Source of the DNA: Cutibacterium modestum
Lineage (GTDB): Bacteria > Actinomycetota > Actinomycetes > Propionibacteriales > Propionibacteriaceae
DNA length: 64,000 nt
NCBI RefSeq assembly: GCF_008326345.1
Contig: NZ_BJEN01000002.1
Location: forward strand, 372,001 to 436,000
Direction: 5' to 3'
Positions 9,225 through 18,964 of this stretch are shown in pieces. The notes below the pieces were generated by a model. It was given only the letters and a program-made list of their open reading frames with translations, was not told where the DNA came from and ran no database searches. How positions within the stretch are numbered: position 1 is the first letter of the stretch; every line of letters begins with the position of its first letter. The translations under genes were made by a program, and so were the position numbers.

Positions 9225-9557
9225 ATGACTCTGGGTCAGCGCCACGCCATCGGCATCGTGATGCGCGTTGTGGGCCTTGCCCTGCTCGCGGGTGTTTTGC
9301 TCGCGCTGGAATGGGCGTGGCGCTCACACGCGTGGAACGATCTCAAGGCTGTGGACGGGCGGTGCGTCCTCGTAGGCGCGAGAGTTGACGACGGGCGTGT
9401 CCCGATGGTGGGATGCCAGGAAAATGGCGCCCGGTACGTCAAAGACGTTGTCAAGCCTTCATCAAAGTGCCCCGAGGGATTAACCCGGGTGTCGGTACGC
9501 CACGAGTTGAGCCACGACACCGGGTACGTTGGGGCTTTGTGTGTGCGCAATCCTTGA
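9225..9557 (+). CDS. Small membrane-anchored hypothetical protein
   Basis: 110 residues. One hydrophobic segment near residues 10-30 (VMRVVGLALLAGVLLALEW) is followed by an outward-facing region with three cysteines (RCVLVG, MVGCQE, SSKCPEG) and a fourth near the end (GALCVRN), which could form disulfides. ATG 9225 has GGGAGGGA 7 bases upstream. A hairpin follows the stop. Not recognised. Confidence 0.6.
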   Translation: MTLGQRHAIGIVMRVVGLALLAGVLLALEWAWRSHAWNDLKAVDGRCVLVGARVDDGRVPMVGCQENGARYVKDVVKPSSKCPEGLTRVSVRHELSHDTGYVGALCVRNP

Positions 9558-9593
9558 TCACATACACGCACAGGGACAGCGACGCTATCAGAC

Positions 9594-9612
9594 CCCGGGA
9601 AAAATTCCCGGG
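9594..9612. terminator. Bidirectional hairpin between convergent genes
   Basis: A perfect 7-bp stem CCCGGGA/TCCCGGG around a short A-rich loop lies between the stop of the small membrane protein and the stop of the DUF885 gene on the other strand. The A/T run is inside the loop rather than after the stem, so termination strength is uncertain. Confidence 0.5.
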
Positions 9613-9634
9613 CTCCCCCATGCGCCGGAACAAG

Positions 9635-11317
9635 TTAGGAGAGCACCGCTTGACGCAGCACGTCCAGTGGAAGGGCTCCCATCCGCAGCACTTTAGTGTG
9701 GAACTCTTTGAGGTCGAAGTTCGGATCCGTGGCCTTCGCTGCCTCGCGTAGCTCCAGCCAGGTCCGCTCGCCGAGCTTGTAGGATGGTGCCTGTCCGGGC
9801 CAACCGAAATAACGGTTGACCTCAAAGCGGGCCGAACCTTCCTCCATCAAAACGTGATTATTGAAGAAGGTCCACGCTTTATCCCAATTCCACTCGCCGC
9901 CGCCAACCTCGTCTGGGGCTTCGAACTGGCAGTGCAGGCCGATGTCGAGCACGACGCGGGCGGCGCGCATAGACTGCCCGTCAAGCAAGCCCATGAAGTG
10001 GCCGGGATCGTCCATGTAGCCCAAATCGGTCATGAGCCACTCAGCGTAGAGGGCCCAACCTTCCCCATAACCTGACGTCCAATAGTTGCGGCGCCAGGAG
10101 TTGAGCTCGTCGCGGGCCGCGATGGCCGACGAGGTTTGCAGGTGGTGGCCCGGAGCGCCCTCGTGGTAGACGGTGGTGAGCTCACGCCAGGTGGTGAAGG
10201 TGTTGACGCCGTCGGGCACCGACCACCACATACGGCCGGGACGGGAGAAATCATCGGACGGAGGAGTGTAATAGACGCCGCCGTCGTGGGTGGGAGCAAT
10301 CATTCCCTCGATGCGACGAGCCTGTGCGGGGACCTCGAAGTGGGCACAGTCCAGAGAAGAGATGGCCTCGTCTGCGCGCTCCTGCATCCAAGCTTTGAGG
10401 GCTTCGGTGCCGGTGATCTGGTAGGCGGGGTCAGCGTCGAGGATGGCCATGACCTCCTTGATGCCCGCTCCCGGGCGGATGCGCTCAGCCGTCTCGCGCT
10501 GCAACTGTTCGATACGGGCGAGCTCCTGCTTTCCCCATTCGTAGGTTTCAGCGAGATCAACGGTGGCGCCGACGAATTGGCGAGAGGCCAGCCGATAGCG
10601 GTCGAGGCCGACGGCGTCGGTAGTGGTAGCCAGCGGGGCAATTTCAGACGAGAGAGTCTCGGCGGCGTGACGGAAATTAGCCTTGGCAGCGTCGATCCCC
10701 TCGGCGAGCGCGGTCTTCACAGCGTCGGGTAGGTCACGGGAGGCGGTCCGCTTGAGGTAGTCATCGAAAAACCCACCGTCGGAAGCCCATGCGGTGATCT
10801 GTTCGACGAGGAGGTCGACCTGGCGGATGGCCGGCAAAGTCCCGGCGTCGACGGCGGCGCGCTGGCTCTCCAACCAGCCGTCCAGCGCCGGGCCGGTCGC
10901 ATGAAGGCGATGCGCGATCGTCGAGACCTGGGCGGGAGTCTCGGCCGGCATGGCGTCATAAACCTCACGGATCGCGTGGGCCCCCGACGCGATGCCGTTG
11001 AGAGACAGCAGGTCGTACCCCTTGTCATGACTCTCTGCCTCTAAGCCCAGGTTGGAGCGCATCGCGGCGACAGTGATCTGATCAGTGCCGTCGGCGGGCA
11101 TAGCCTGGTCGAGCCGGTCGAGGGCGTCCATGGTGAGGCGATATTGGGCGTCCAGGCCGTCGGGGGACAGGTCATCGTATTCATCCTGGTTGAGGTCCAG
11201 TCCGAGAGCTGTGGCGAGCATGGGGCTGGACTGGACGAGGGCATCCCAGTAGCGGTCGGCAGCTTCGTCGACCTCTGATCCCATCTGGTGGGTGGTGTGT
11301 GCATCGTTCGTGGTCAC
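9635..11317 (-). CDS. DUF885-family putative metallopeptidase-like protein
   Basis: About 560 residues, cytoplasmic, with no signal peptide. The C-terminal part holds a zincin-like pattern: TVYHEGAPGHHLQ (HExxxHH variant) and downstream YGEGWALYAEWL, both hallmarks of DUF885 proteins, which are related to M2/M3-type peptidases. Substrate unknown. GTG 11317 is used; ATG 11284 (MGSEVDEAADRYW) is a reasonable alternative, and neither has a good ribosome site. The gene is convergent with the small membrane protein. Confidence 0.85.
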   Translation of the reverse strand: MTTNDAHTTHQMGSEVDEAADRYWDALVQSSPMLATALGLDLNQDEYDDLSPDGLDAQYRLTMDALDRLDQAMPADGTDQITVAAMRSNLGLEAESHDKGYDLLSLNGIASGAHAIREVYDAMPAETPAQVSTIAHRLHATGPALDGWLESQRAAVDAGTLPAIRQVDLLVEQITAWASDGGFFDDYLKRTASRDLPDAVKTALAEGIDAAKANFRHAAETLSSEIAPLATTTDAVGLDRYRLASRQFVGATVDLAETYEWGKQELARIEQLQRETAERIRPGAGIKEVMAILDADPAYQITGTEALKAWMQERADEAISSLDCAHFEVPAQARRIEGMIAPTHDGGVYYTPPSDDFSRPGRMWWSVPDGVNTFTTWRELTTVYHEGAPGHHLQTSSAIAARDELNSWRRNYWTSGYGEGWALYAEWLMTDLGYMDDPGHFMGLLDGQSMRAARVVLDIGLHCQFEAPDEVGGGEWNWDKAWTFFNNHVLMEEGSARFEVNRYFGWPGQAPSYKLGERTWLELREAAKATDPNFDLKEFHTKVLRMGALPLDVLRQAVLS

Positions 11318-11441
11318 ACAACTGACGCTATACCGAGTCACCGACGGCTACGTGGCATGCGATGTTCCAGCAAAAAGCGTGTTGGTTTCGTGAAGAGGTC
11401 ATCGTGCCGGTATAGTTTTGGAGGCTTGCCACGGCAGGCGT

Positions 11442-11517
11442 GCCAACTTAGCTCAGTCGGTAGAGCGACGCTCTCGTAAAGCGTAGGTCACGGGTTCGAT
11501 TCCCGTAGTTGGCTCCA
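11442..11517 (+). tRNA. tRNA-Thr (anticodon CGT)
   Basis: 76 nt including an encoded CCA end. The acceptor stem GCCAACT pairs with AGTTGGC. The D arm has GCTCAGTCGGTAGAGC. The anticodon stem ACGCT/AGCGT encloses loop CTCGTAA, giving anticodon CGT at 11475-11477. The T arm GGGTTCGATTCCC is canonical. It decodes ACG. It stands alone and is read toward a gene-poor stretch. Confidence 0.97.
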
Positions 11518-11916
11518 TGACGGTCCAAGTCAGGGACACATTTGGCGAGTTGCAGCCCGAGGCGAGATTCGCAGTTACTCACAAAATTGTCCGCACGAGG
11601 GTCGAAGCACATTCCAGCAGGGAGAACAGCATCCCGAACCGGGTTGTGAGGACACTGTAATACGTTGGATGACCAGCGCTAGACGATCACAGTGACCGAT
11701 TATGCTTGCTTCGCCCACAAAGTGGTGCAGCCCTTTTTGCTCCGATCGCGTGATCGAGCAGGTCATTGACCCGCTGACGGTTGTTGTGGACGGGAATGGC
11801 CAGCAGCCAGTCATCGATGCGACCGGCATCTTCTGACGGCTTGGCGTGGGCGATAGTGTGAATGAGGGGCATGACGCTCCTGCGAAGGTTTTCCGGGACT
11901 CTAGGGGCCGTTCTTC
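11518..11916. other. Gene-poor stretch, possible degenerate remnant
   Basis: Between the tRNA and the next gene I find no convincing gene. On the minus strand 11687-11920 is open, with a plausible-looking segment (IDDWLLAIPVHNNRQRVNDL), but it lacks a ribosome site, runs into the next gene's end and resembles no family I know. Such material next to a tRNA could be the residue of an old integration. Confidence 0.3.
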
Positions 11917-12663
11917 TCATTCTGGTGGCATCTCGGCATTTTTCTCATGCCGGTTTCGCAGCTTGTCTGCCCGTCGCGCTGCCCGCATTCGCAGCATCTT
12001 CTGCACCTGAGAAGACGATAACTGCAACGTCCACTCCGAATTCTGGGGCAGTACCCACCGACGACGATGTGCCAATGCTGTAAATCCCAACCCGATAAGA
12101 GTCGCCAAAACCATCCCAAGGGAAGGGAACCCGCACTTGTACGCTACAACCATGACAATTGCTGAGGCTAGCGCTGGAGTCGCGTAGAGGTGGTTTCCAC
12201 CGAGGACTTGCGGCACATTCCCCGCGCAGACGTCACGGATCATCCCGCCGCCGACAGCCGTCATGAGCCCCAGCAGCAGGGCTGGCAAAATGCCGAACCC
12301 GGCAACCAAGGTCTTGAGTGCGCCGGTAGCTGCCCAACATCCGAGCACCATGCCATCAGCAAGGATCAACGCGATGCGCCACGGACGTGAGTCCAACTTC
12401 CACAACATCGCCACACCCGCCCCAGCGAGAGCGACCGTTAAGTAGCGCGGATCGGTCAGCGCCACCGGCGGAGCTGCTCCCAACAAGACATCCCGAACCA
12501 TCCCACCACCCAGAGCACTGGTGATTGCCAAAACACAGAAACCCACAGCGTCAAAACGCTTCATACGAGCCAGCCGACCTCCCAGCACTCCGTTGAGGAG
12601 TACACCGGTGAGGTCGATGGCGCGAAAGATTTCGGGCAGCCAGGAATTGAACTGGTAAAGCAT
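11917..12663 (-). CDS. TRIC/UPF0126-family membrane channel-like protein
   Basis: 248 residues, seven predicted membrane segments. Two internal repeats each carry a glycine-rich signature followed by a charged turn: GGGMVRDVLLGAAPPVAL near residue 55 and GGGMIRDVCAGNVPQVLGG near 140. These are diagnostic of the UPF0126/TRIC family of trimeric cation channels (YadS-like). The C-terminal tail is basic and cytoplasmic. ATG 12663 is used; TTG 12672 is in frame. Divergent from the amine oxidase. Confidence 0.85.
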   Translation of the reverse strand: MLYQFNSWLPEIFRAIDLTGVLLNGVLGGRLARMKRFDAVGFCVLAITSALGGGMVRDVLLGAAPPVALTDPRYLTVALAGAGVAMLWKLDSRPWRIALILADGMVLGCWAATGALKTLVAGFGILPALLLGLMTAVGGGMIRDVCAGNVPQVLGGNHLYATPALASAIVMVVAYKCGFPSLGMVLATLIGLGFTALAHRRRWVLPQNSEWTLQLSSSQVQKMLRMRAARRADKLRNRHEKNAEMPPE

Positions 12664-12854
12664 TGCTGACAAGGTACCGCAGCAGTCCGCTCAACCTCGA
12701 TTTGCGACCGCTCGTCTCAAGAGGACAAACCTGTGGATCGGACAGGGTCGACGCTTAGCCCGTCAGAGGCGCCAGGTACGATCAATTCACCACGATTCAT
12801 GGTTACGGTCCGGCCATAAGGTTCGGTTTGTCCAGCGGAATTGCAAGGGGACAC

Positions 12855-14204
12855 ATGTACGACAGCATCATCATTGGCGCGGGTCTAGCCGGACTCACGG
12901 CTGCCGAAGAACTCGCATCCGCAGGACACTCGGTGGTGGCCCTGGAGGCCCGCGCCCGGGTAGGCGGCCGTGTGGAGAACGCCGAATTGTCCGACGGGCA
13001 AGTCGTTGAACTGGGTGGTCAATGGGTGGGAGAGGGCCATGAGGAACTTCATTGTCTCCTCTCTTCACAAGGACTAGAACTAGTTGATTCCACCGACGGC
13101 GACGTTGTCGTCAAGGCCAGGGGCAGGGTCTCTCACGTCACTAATTCGTCCAAGCCATCCGCTCACTCCCTTAGCCCCTTCGAATTGGCTGACCTCGGCC
13201 AAGGGCTGCTGAGGTTCCGCCGTCTGGCCGATCGTGTTGCCAATAACAAGGGCTGGGCGGCTGCCAATGCCACGTGGCTGAACCAGTCGGTGAGCCAGTG
13301 GACAGTCTCGAACGTTCGTACCGACGCTGGTCGTGGCTACATCACGAGTCTTTTCCGTCGAGCCTTCGGTGTGTCTTCCGATGACACCACCCTTCTGGAC
13401 GGTCTGGCCAAAGCTAACGCCGGTGTGGACTTGGAATCCCTTGTCGCTGTCAACGGCGGCCTCAAGCAGCAGCGTGTCAAGGGCGGGGTTGCTCAGGTTG
13501 CCCGCAACCTCGCCGAGCACCTCGGCGACGATCTTAAACTCTCCAGCCCAGTACGATCCGTTCATAGTGACGATGACGGCGTCACCGTCACCACTTCCGA
13601 CGGCACGCAGTATCAAGGACGCAGCGTCATCGTCACCGTGCCACCGCGGCTACTTAAGGACATCGAATTCGAGCCAGCGCTACCTGCCGAACGTCTCAAG
13701 ATGGCCGAGAAGGTGCCGGCCGGCAATGTCATCAAGGCCTATCTTGTCTACGACAGCCCGTGGTGGCGCACCACTGGTGCTTCCGGCCAGATGGGTGCTG
13801 ACGAAGGCGCTGTCCGCGTCATTTTCGATACCTCCGACGACGAGACCGGCAAGGGAATCCTCATGGGCTTCTTCGAGGGCACCGAGGCCTCTAGCTACGG
13901 GAAGCTTTCCACCGGCCTGCGCCAACGTGCCTTCGAAGAGGTCGTCGAGTCCGCTTTCGGTAAGGCCCCCAGCTCGCCGATCGAGTATCTCGACCGCGAC
14001 TGGCTCTCCGAGCCCTACACCGGCGGATGCCACGGAGCTCATTTTGCTCCCAGCCTGTGGACGACCACAGGACCGATCCTGGCTGAGCCGCTAGGCCGGG
14101 TGCTCTTCGCTGGAGCTGAGTACGCTTCTTCCTTTAACGGGTATATGGAGGGCGCACTACGTGCTGGAGCCCGCGCTGCTCAGGAGGCCGTTGACCTGCT
14201 CTAA
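12855..14204 (+). CDS. FAD-dependent amine oxidase (monoamine/putrescine oxidase-like)
   Basis: 449 residues. The FAD dinucleotide fold is at the N-terminus (IIIGAGLAGLTAAEEL), followed by EARARVGGRV, and the C-terminal FAD segment is GRVLFAGAEYASSFNGYMEGA. This is the pattern of flavin monoamine and putrescine oxidases, which oxidise amines to aldehydes with release of ammonia and H2O2. ATG 12855 has AAGGGG upstream; an upstream TTG at 12828 would only add residues without homology. It is convergent with the glutamine amidotransferase gene, 21 bp away. Confidence 0.88.
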   Translation: MYDSIIIGAGLAGLTAAEELASAGHSVVALEARARVGGRVENAELSDGQVVELGGQWVGEGHEELHCLLSSQGLELVDSTDGDVVVKARGRVSHVTNSSKPSAHSLSPFELADLGQGLLRFRRLADRVANNKGWAAANATWLNQSVSQWTVSNVRTDAGRGYITSLFRRAFGVSSDDTTLLDGLAKANAGVDLESLVAVNGGLKQQRVKGGVAQVARNLAEHLGDDLKLSSPVRSVHSDDDGVTVTTSDGTQYQGRSVIVTVPPRLLKDIEFEPALPAERLKMAEKVPAGNVIKAYLVYDSPWWRTTGASGQMGADEGAVRVIFDTSDDETGKGILMGFFEGTEASSYGKLSTGLRQRAFEEVVESAFGKAPSSPIEYLDRDWLSEPYTGGCHGAHFAPSLWTTTGPILAEPLGRVLFAGAEYASSFNGYMEGALRAGARAAQEAVDLL

Positions 14205-14225
14205 GCCCGCTCACAGCCAAGTCGA

Positions 14226-14924
14226 TCAGACGCCGACCTCGGCGGCGAACCGCCGCACGAGGTCAGCGGCCGCAGCGGTGTTCTCCTCGTTGACGTTGTC
14301 GGCAGCGGTGATGAGGTCTGTCAAAGTCAAACCTTGATCGGCCAGCGCGGTTTCGTCCCAGGCGCGAAGGTCCTGAGAACTAGCCTCTGGGTGGAACTGT
14401 ACCGCGCGGACGTGTTTGCCTAACCGAAAGGCTTGGTGAGCCACCGCGTCAGAGGTAGCCAACAGCACGGCATCAGGCGGTAGTTCAGTCATTTGGTCCT
14501 GGTGGTTCTCGATCATTGGTGCGCCCTTGGCGAGGCTTCCCATCACCGCGTCGTGGCGCCCTTCGGCGGTGGCAGTAATGATGACTGCTCCTCGTTCGGC
14601 CGGGCCGTATTTCGCGCGCACCTTGCCACCCGCGACATGGGTGAGGATTTGGGCCCCTAGGCAAATCCCCAAGGTTGGAAGATCACGAAGGATCGCTTCC
14701 CGGGCCAATTCGCGTTCCTGAGCCAGCCATGGTGCCCGAGAGTCGTCATCGGGCATGAACCCCCCGCCCAGCATGACCAGGCCATTGACACCATCGAGGG
14801 TCTCGGGCAAGCCATCCTGGCCCAGTTTTTCGATGACCTCGATTCCAGCTTCGGATAGCCAACGACGTAGCCGACGCGGCCCCGAGGTGGGTGAATTGAC
14901 AATGACGAGCACAGCCGCGCTCAT
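14226..14924 (-). CDS. Class I glutamine amidotransferase-like protein
   Basis: 232 residues, a stand-alone GATase1 domain. The nucleophile cysteine is in LGICLGAQIL (near residue 92), and the His-Glu pair in AVQFHPEAS (near 175). Similar single-domain proteins include GMP-synthase-like GATases and gamma-glutamyl hydrolases such as PuuD. Proximity to an amine oxidase would fit polyamine catabolism, but that is only suggestive. ATG 14924 has GGAGG six bases upstream. It lies 15 bp downstream of the dipeptidase stop, so the three minus-strand genes probably form one operon. Confidence 0.85.
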   Translation of the reverse strand: MSAAVLVIVNSPTSGPRRLRRWLSEAGIEVIEKLGQDGLPETLDGVNGLVMLGGGFMPDDDSRAPWLAQERELAREAILRDLPTLGICLGAQILTHVAGGKVRAKYGPAERGAVIITATAEGRHDAVMGSLAKGAPMIENHQDQMTELPPDAVLLATSDAVAHQAFRLGKHVRAVQFHPEASSQDLRAWDETALADQGLTLTDLITAADNVNEENTAAAADLVRRFAAEVGV

Positions 14925-14939
14925 GAGGGCCTCCGGGAG

Positions 14940-16031
14940 TCAGTGGGATTCGGGACGGTCATTGGCGTCGACGCGGGGCACCAAGGCAGTTCGCGGTGGC
15001 TCAGGGGCATCCCCGGCCAGGAAAGCACGATGGGCGTCGTCATTGGCTTCCAATACTCGCAGCACGTTGCCATGAGCGGCGGCCTCAAGGTCAGCGTAGG
15101 ACCATCCTCGACGCGACAGTTCATCGAGCAGCTCCTGGTAGTGGGAGACATCGGGAAGATCATCTGGAACGGTGTCGGTGCCGTCGAAATCAGCCCCGAT
15201 ACCGACCGCCTCAATCCCGGCTACCTCGCGGATGTGGTCCATGTGATCGGCTACCTGGCTAGCGGTGACGGCGGGGGCAGGGTCCTGTTTGCCGTCCCCG
15301 TACCAGTCGCGGGCATCCTGGCTAACGAATCCGCGCACAAAAGCCACCATGACGACCCCACCATCGGAGCCGATGCGGGAAATGACGTCGTCGGGAACAT
15401 TGCGCGGATGGTTGGACAAGGCACTGGCGCAGGAATGGGAGACCATCACCGGCAGGGCCGAACAGTCCAGCGCGTCACGCATCGTGGTGGGGGCGACGTG
15501 GGCCAAGTCGACGACCATGCCGATCCGGTTCATCTCCGCGACGACCTGCTGCCCAAACCCGCTTAGTCCCCCGTGGCGCGGGATATCAGTGGCAGAATCG
15601 GCCCACGGCGTCGTCTGCGACCACGTCAGCGTCATGTAGCGCACGCCCATTCGCGCGTAACTGCGCAGGGTGGCTAGGGACCCGTCGATCTGGTCGCCAC
15701 CCTCAGCCCCCATAAGACAGCCGATCCGGGCTGAGGCCGTCGCCTCGCGGACATCGTGAGCAGTACGGGCAAAGACGAAGTCCCTGGGGTAAGCCGCCAC
15801 CAACCGATGCACGAAGTCGATCTGCTCTAAGGTTGCCGTCACCTGCTCGGCACCCTGGAGCACCGGGTCTACCCACAGGCTCCAAAACTGGGCGGTGACC
15901 CCGCCGGCACGTAGTCGTGGAATGTCGGTGTGGAAGCCGTCAAGGTGGCCATCGAGCCCGTCGACCCGGTAGCCACGCTTCTCGCGGGAGGCCCAGGCGA
16001 GGTCGTTGTGGCCGTCAATGACACCGATCAT
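14940..16031 (-). CDS. Membrane dipeptidase family protein (peptidase M19)
   Basis: 363 residues. Zinc-ligand landmarks of M19 (renal dipeptidase) enzymes are in order: IDGHNDLAW (His8, Asp10), MGAEGG (bridging Glu near 112), DLAHVAP (His near 180), MVSHSCAS (His near 201) and GIGADFDGTD (Asp near 263). M19 enzymes cleave dipeptides, including those with a C-terminal D-residue. No signal peptide is seen, so it probably acts in the cytoplasm on imported dipeptides. ATG 16031 has AAAGGAG just upstream and overlaps the end of the preceding cysteine peptidase gene by 17 bp. Confidence 0.92.
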   Translation of the reverse strand: MIGVIDGHNDLAWASREKRGYRVDGLDGHLDGFHTDIPRLRAGGVTAQFWSLWVDPVLQGAEQVTATLEQIDFVHRLVAAYPRDFVFARTAHDVREATASARIGCLMGAEGGDQIDGSLATLRSYARMGVRYMTLTWSQTTPWADSATDIPRHGGLSGFGQQVVAEMNRIGMVVDLAHVAPTTMRDALDCSALPVMVSHSCASALSNHPRNVPDDVISRIGSDGGVVMVAFVRGFVSQDARDWYGDGKQDPAPAVTASQVADHMDHIREVAGIEAVGIGADFDGTDTVPDDLPDVSHYQELLDELSRRGWSYADLEAAAHGNVLRVLEANDDAHRAFLAGDAPEPPRTALVPRVDANDRPESH

Positions 16032-17007
16032 GGCTGCTCCTTTCGACGATGATGACGCTGCGGCGAGACCGACGCCACGCTCGGTCAAACGACTCTCGAG
16101 GATACGTGCGTAGGCCTTTCTGTGGGGTTGTGCATGCCGGATCAGCGACCCGGACGTCACCATTGGGGGTCAAACCGAGCACGACGAGCAGGTGGCCAGC
16201 AGTGGAGTAGTCGGCCCCTGGCATCTCATCCTTGTGAAAGCGCAGCGAGCAAATCAGCGGGGTGCCGGCCGACGTGAACGTGGCCATGTCGTCGAGGCTG
16301 CGCAACCTCACGACCCGCGCCGAAAGTCCAAAAGTCCCAGCCAAGGCAGCGTTGAATACCCAATTCCCGGTGCCGTCATAGCTGGAATCCCACACCCGAG
16401 AGGCCACCCACGCCACCCGAGGGTCGCCTTGGGGCTCTGGGGAATCAGTGGGAATGTCAACGCCATAGGCCAGGCAGACCATCGTCAAAGAGGTCGCCGC
16501 GCACCACGCTTTACCGCCGCCACCCAGATCAGTGCGGTGGGCTAGTTCGCGTTGAGACAGCGGCTTTACCTGGGCTGCGATGCCGACGAGATTATCCCCA
16601 ACAGCAGGCTTATCAGGAAGGGGCGCAGTAAAAGCAGGGCCGCTGAAATTCACCCACACCCGGATCTCGTCGGTAGAGATGGGTCGCGAGAAGGTCGCAC
16701 GTACCTCGAGTTTGCTCATTGACCCGATGATGGTGTCGACGTTCACACGGAATGGGCCGTGACTAGCCGAATAGCTGGTGCGGCGGGAGGAGCTACCGGG
16801 CTTGGCGTCCCAGATGGCGAGGTCGAGCCACTGATCGCCAGGACGCACCTGCCAGGACGCAGTGACGTCGGCGGGAAGATTCCAGGAGATGATGGCCTCG
16901 TCAGCTCGGAAACCGGCATCGACCGTAGGGGACGTCCACACGGCGTGGTCCGCGTCCCACCCATCCTGGGTGGCTAGCTGATATTCGACGCTGGGCCAGA
17001 CAACCAT
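16015..17007 (-). CDS. C39-like cysteine peptidase domain protein
   Basis: 330 residues. The N-terminal 140 residues are beta-rich and unlabelled. The C-terminal domain has a papain-fold signature: a Cys in KAWCAATSLTM (near 176), His in AGHLLVVLGL (near 278) and Asp in VRVADPA (near 294). This matches the peptidase_C39-like group (cd02549 type). No signal peptide is visible. ATG 17007 has AAAGGA upstream. It is the first gene of a minus-strand operon with the M19 dipeptidase and GATase, divergent from the peptide ABC operon, hinting at a common peptide-processing job. Confidence 0.8.
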   Translation of the reverse strand: MVVWPSVEYQLATQDGWDADHAVWTSPTVDAGFRADEAIISWNLPADVTASWQVRPGDQWLDLAIWDAKPGSSSRRTSYSASHGPFRVNVDTIIGSMSKLEVRATFSRPISTDEIRVWVNFSGPAFTAPLPDKPAVGDNLVGIAAQVKPLSQRELAHRTDLGGGGKAWCAATSLTMVCLAYGVDIPTDSPEPQGDPRVAWVASRVWDSSYDGTGNWVFNAALAGTFGLSARVVRLRSLDDMATFTSAGTPLICSLRFHKDEMPGADYSTAGHLLVVLGLTPNGDVRVADPACTTPQKGLRTYPRESFDRAWRRSRRSVIIVERSSHDRCH

Positions 17008-17164
17008 CTCGTTTTCCTTTCTGCGCTCGTCGTGTGTCCAGCTTAAGAGCATCGATGTATCAATCTGGTAACGGTTCGGGCGCCGCGCGGCAGATTGGCG
17101 CTCACGTGAATCGAATCCAGGATGTAATGAACCTCGATCGAATCATTGAGGAGGCGAAGATTTC

Positions 17165-18964
17165 GTGCCATTCCGAAGAGTGCGAGCCGTCGTTGTGACA
17201 GCTCTGCTGGTAATTCTCACCGCGGTGCCCCGGCCCGCTCACGCCCGGCCAGCCTCGGCCCCGGCCCGGCCGGCCCTGCGCATTGCCACCTCTGGGTTCG
17301 TTGACTCCTTTAACCCGTTCACGTCTATCTACCTGCTACCGACGAGCACCTTCCGCTACATGTACGAGAATCTCGTCGCCTATGACCAGACCGACGGCTC
17401 TCCGACGACAGGTTTGGCGGACCGCTGGACAACCGCCGAAGATGGTCGCACCTGGACGTTTCGTCTGCAAGACGGGCTTACATGGTCTGACGGGAAACCG
17501 ATTACCGCCGAGGATGTCGTGTGGACCTATACCCAGATGATGACTAATACGCAGATGGGTCAGGCCAACGGCAGCCTTGTCGCCAATTTCTCAAAAGTTA
17601 CTGCGCCCGACGAGCACACCGTCATCATCATTCTCAAGAAGCCCCAAGCCCCCAACCCAGGTGTGGAAATCCCGGTGGTGCCCAAGCACGTCTGGTCCAA
17701 AATCAAAGAGCCGTGGAAGTACCCGAATTCCTCCAATGCCGTCGGTTCGGGGCCATACATCCTCGACAGCTACCGGGCCAATCAGCGGATCACCTTCCGA
17801 GCCAACCCGCACTATTGGCGAGGAGCACCGAAAATCTCCGGACTGCAATACATCTATTACACCAACTCCGATGCTCAGGTTCAGGCCCTCAAGTCTGGTG
17901 ACGTCGATTTCGTCACGGGCCTATCAGCATCCCAGTTTGACGCCTTGTCAAGGGTCAAAGGGGTGACCGTCCATGCCGGGACAGGACGTCGCTATACCGC
18001 GGTTGTCCTCAATTCCGGCGTACGAACCGTCACCGGCAAGCCCTTCGGTACTGGCAACCCGGCCCTTAAAGACGTCAACGTCAGACGGGCGATCCGGCAA
18101 GCCATCGACATCAAGACCCTCACTAACAAGGTGCTGGACGGCCAGGCAACCCCGGCGACGAGTTTCATCCCAGACGCGTTTCCGAAGTGGTCCCTGCCTA
18201 CCGACGACCCGGTACTCGCGAAGTTCGACCCGGCGGCGGCCCGGAAGACCCTTGACGATGCTGGCTGGCAGGTCGGCACCGACGGGGTACGTGTCAAGGA
18301 CGGTAAGAAACTTGCCTTGCGCCTCATGGTCGACTCCACCGACTCATCCCAACAGTCAGCTGCTGAGTACCTACGGCCATGGCTACGCAACGTCGGGATC
18401 GCTGTAAGCATCGATGCCACGGATTCAGATTCGATCAGCACGCGCAGCACCTCGGGTGACTACGACATGTATTTCTCCGGGTGGAGCATCAACCCCGATC
18501 CGGATTACCAGCTGTCGATCAACACCTGCGCGACTCGTCCCACCCACCCTGACGGATCGGGTGGGACGAGCCAGGACGGTTGGTGCAGTCGCGAGTTCGA
18601 CAAGCTGTATCAGCAGCAGCGCGACGAGACCGATCCGACTAAGCGCCAAACCATCGTGCGCACCATGTTGGAACGCAATTACCAAGATGCCTCGCAGGTG
18701 ACGCTGTGGTACGCCAAGTCTCTGGAGGCTTACCGGTCTGACCGGTTCAGTGGTTTCGGACTACAGCCGAAAGACGGCGGAATTATCGCCAAGCAGGTCG
18801 GGTATTGGGGATTCCTCGACGTCGCCCCTGCTGGCGCCCGCACTGCCACCAATGGCACTCCGATGACCGGGCTAGCCGTCACAGGCGAACTTTTCGTGGC
18901 GCTCGTGGTGGTAGGGATAGCGGTGCACTTGGTGCACCGTCGCAATCGTGAGGAGGTCGCATGA
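17165..18964 (+). CDS. Peptide ABC transporter substrate-binding protein (SBP family 5), C-terminally membrane-anchored
   Basis: 599 residues. It has a cleavable signal (ALLVILTAVPRPAHA) without a lipobox Cys, then a family 5 solute-binding domain: TFRYMYENLVAYDQ near 60, GLTWSDGKPITAEDVVWTY near 105, VVPKHVW near 175. Unlike most Gram-positive binding proteins, it ends with a hydrophobic helix (about 571-591) and a positive tail HRRNREEVA, so it is probably held by a C-terminal anchor instead of a lipid. GTG 17165 has GAGGAGG upstream. Its stop overlaps the permease ATG. Confidence 0.92.
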   Translation: MPFRRVRAVVVTALLVILTAVPRPAHARPASAPARPALRIATSGFVDSFNPFTSIYLLPTSTFRYMYENLVAYDQTDGSPTTGLADRWTTAEDGRTWTFRLQDGLTWSDGKPITAEDVVWTYTQMMTNTQMGQANGSLVANFSKVTAPDEHTVIIILKKPQAPNPGVEIPVVPKHVWSKIKEPWKYPNSSNAVGSGPYILDSYRANQRITFRANPHYWRGAPKISGLQYIYYTNSDAQVQALKSGDVDFVTGLSASQFDALSRVKGVTVHAGTGRRYTAVVLNSGVRTVTGKPFGTGNPALKDVNVRRAIRQAIDIKTLTNKVLDGQATPATSFIPDAFPKWSLPTDDPVLAKFDPAAARKTLDDAGWQVGTDGVRVKDGKKLALRLMVDSTDSSQQSAAEYLRPWLRNVGIAVSIDATDSDSISTRSTSGDYDMYFSGWSINPDPDYQLSINTCATRPTHPDGSGGTSQDGWCSREFDKLYQQQRDETDPTKRQTIVRTMLERNYQDASQVTLWYAKSLEAYRSDRFSGFGLQPKDGGIIAKQVGYWGFLDVAPAGARTATNGTPMTGLAVTGELFVALVVVGIAVHLVHRRNREEVA

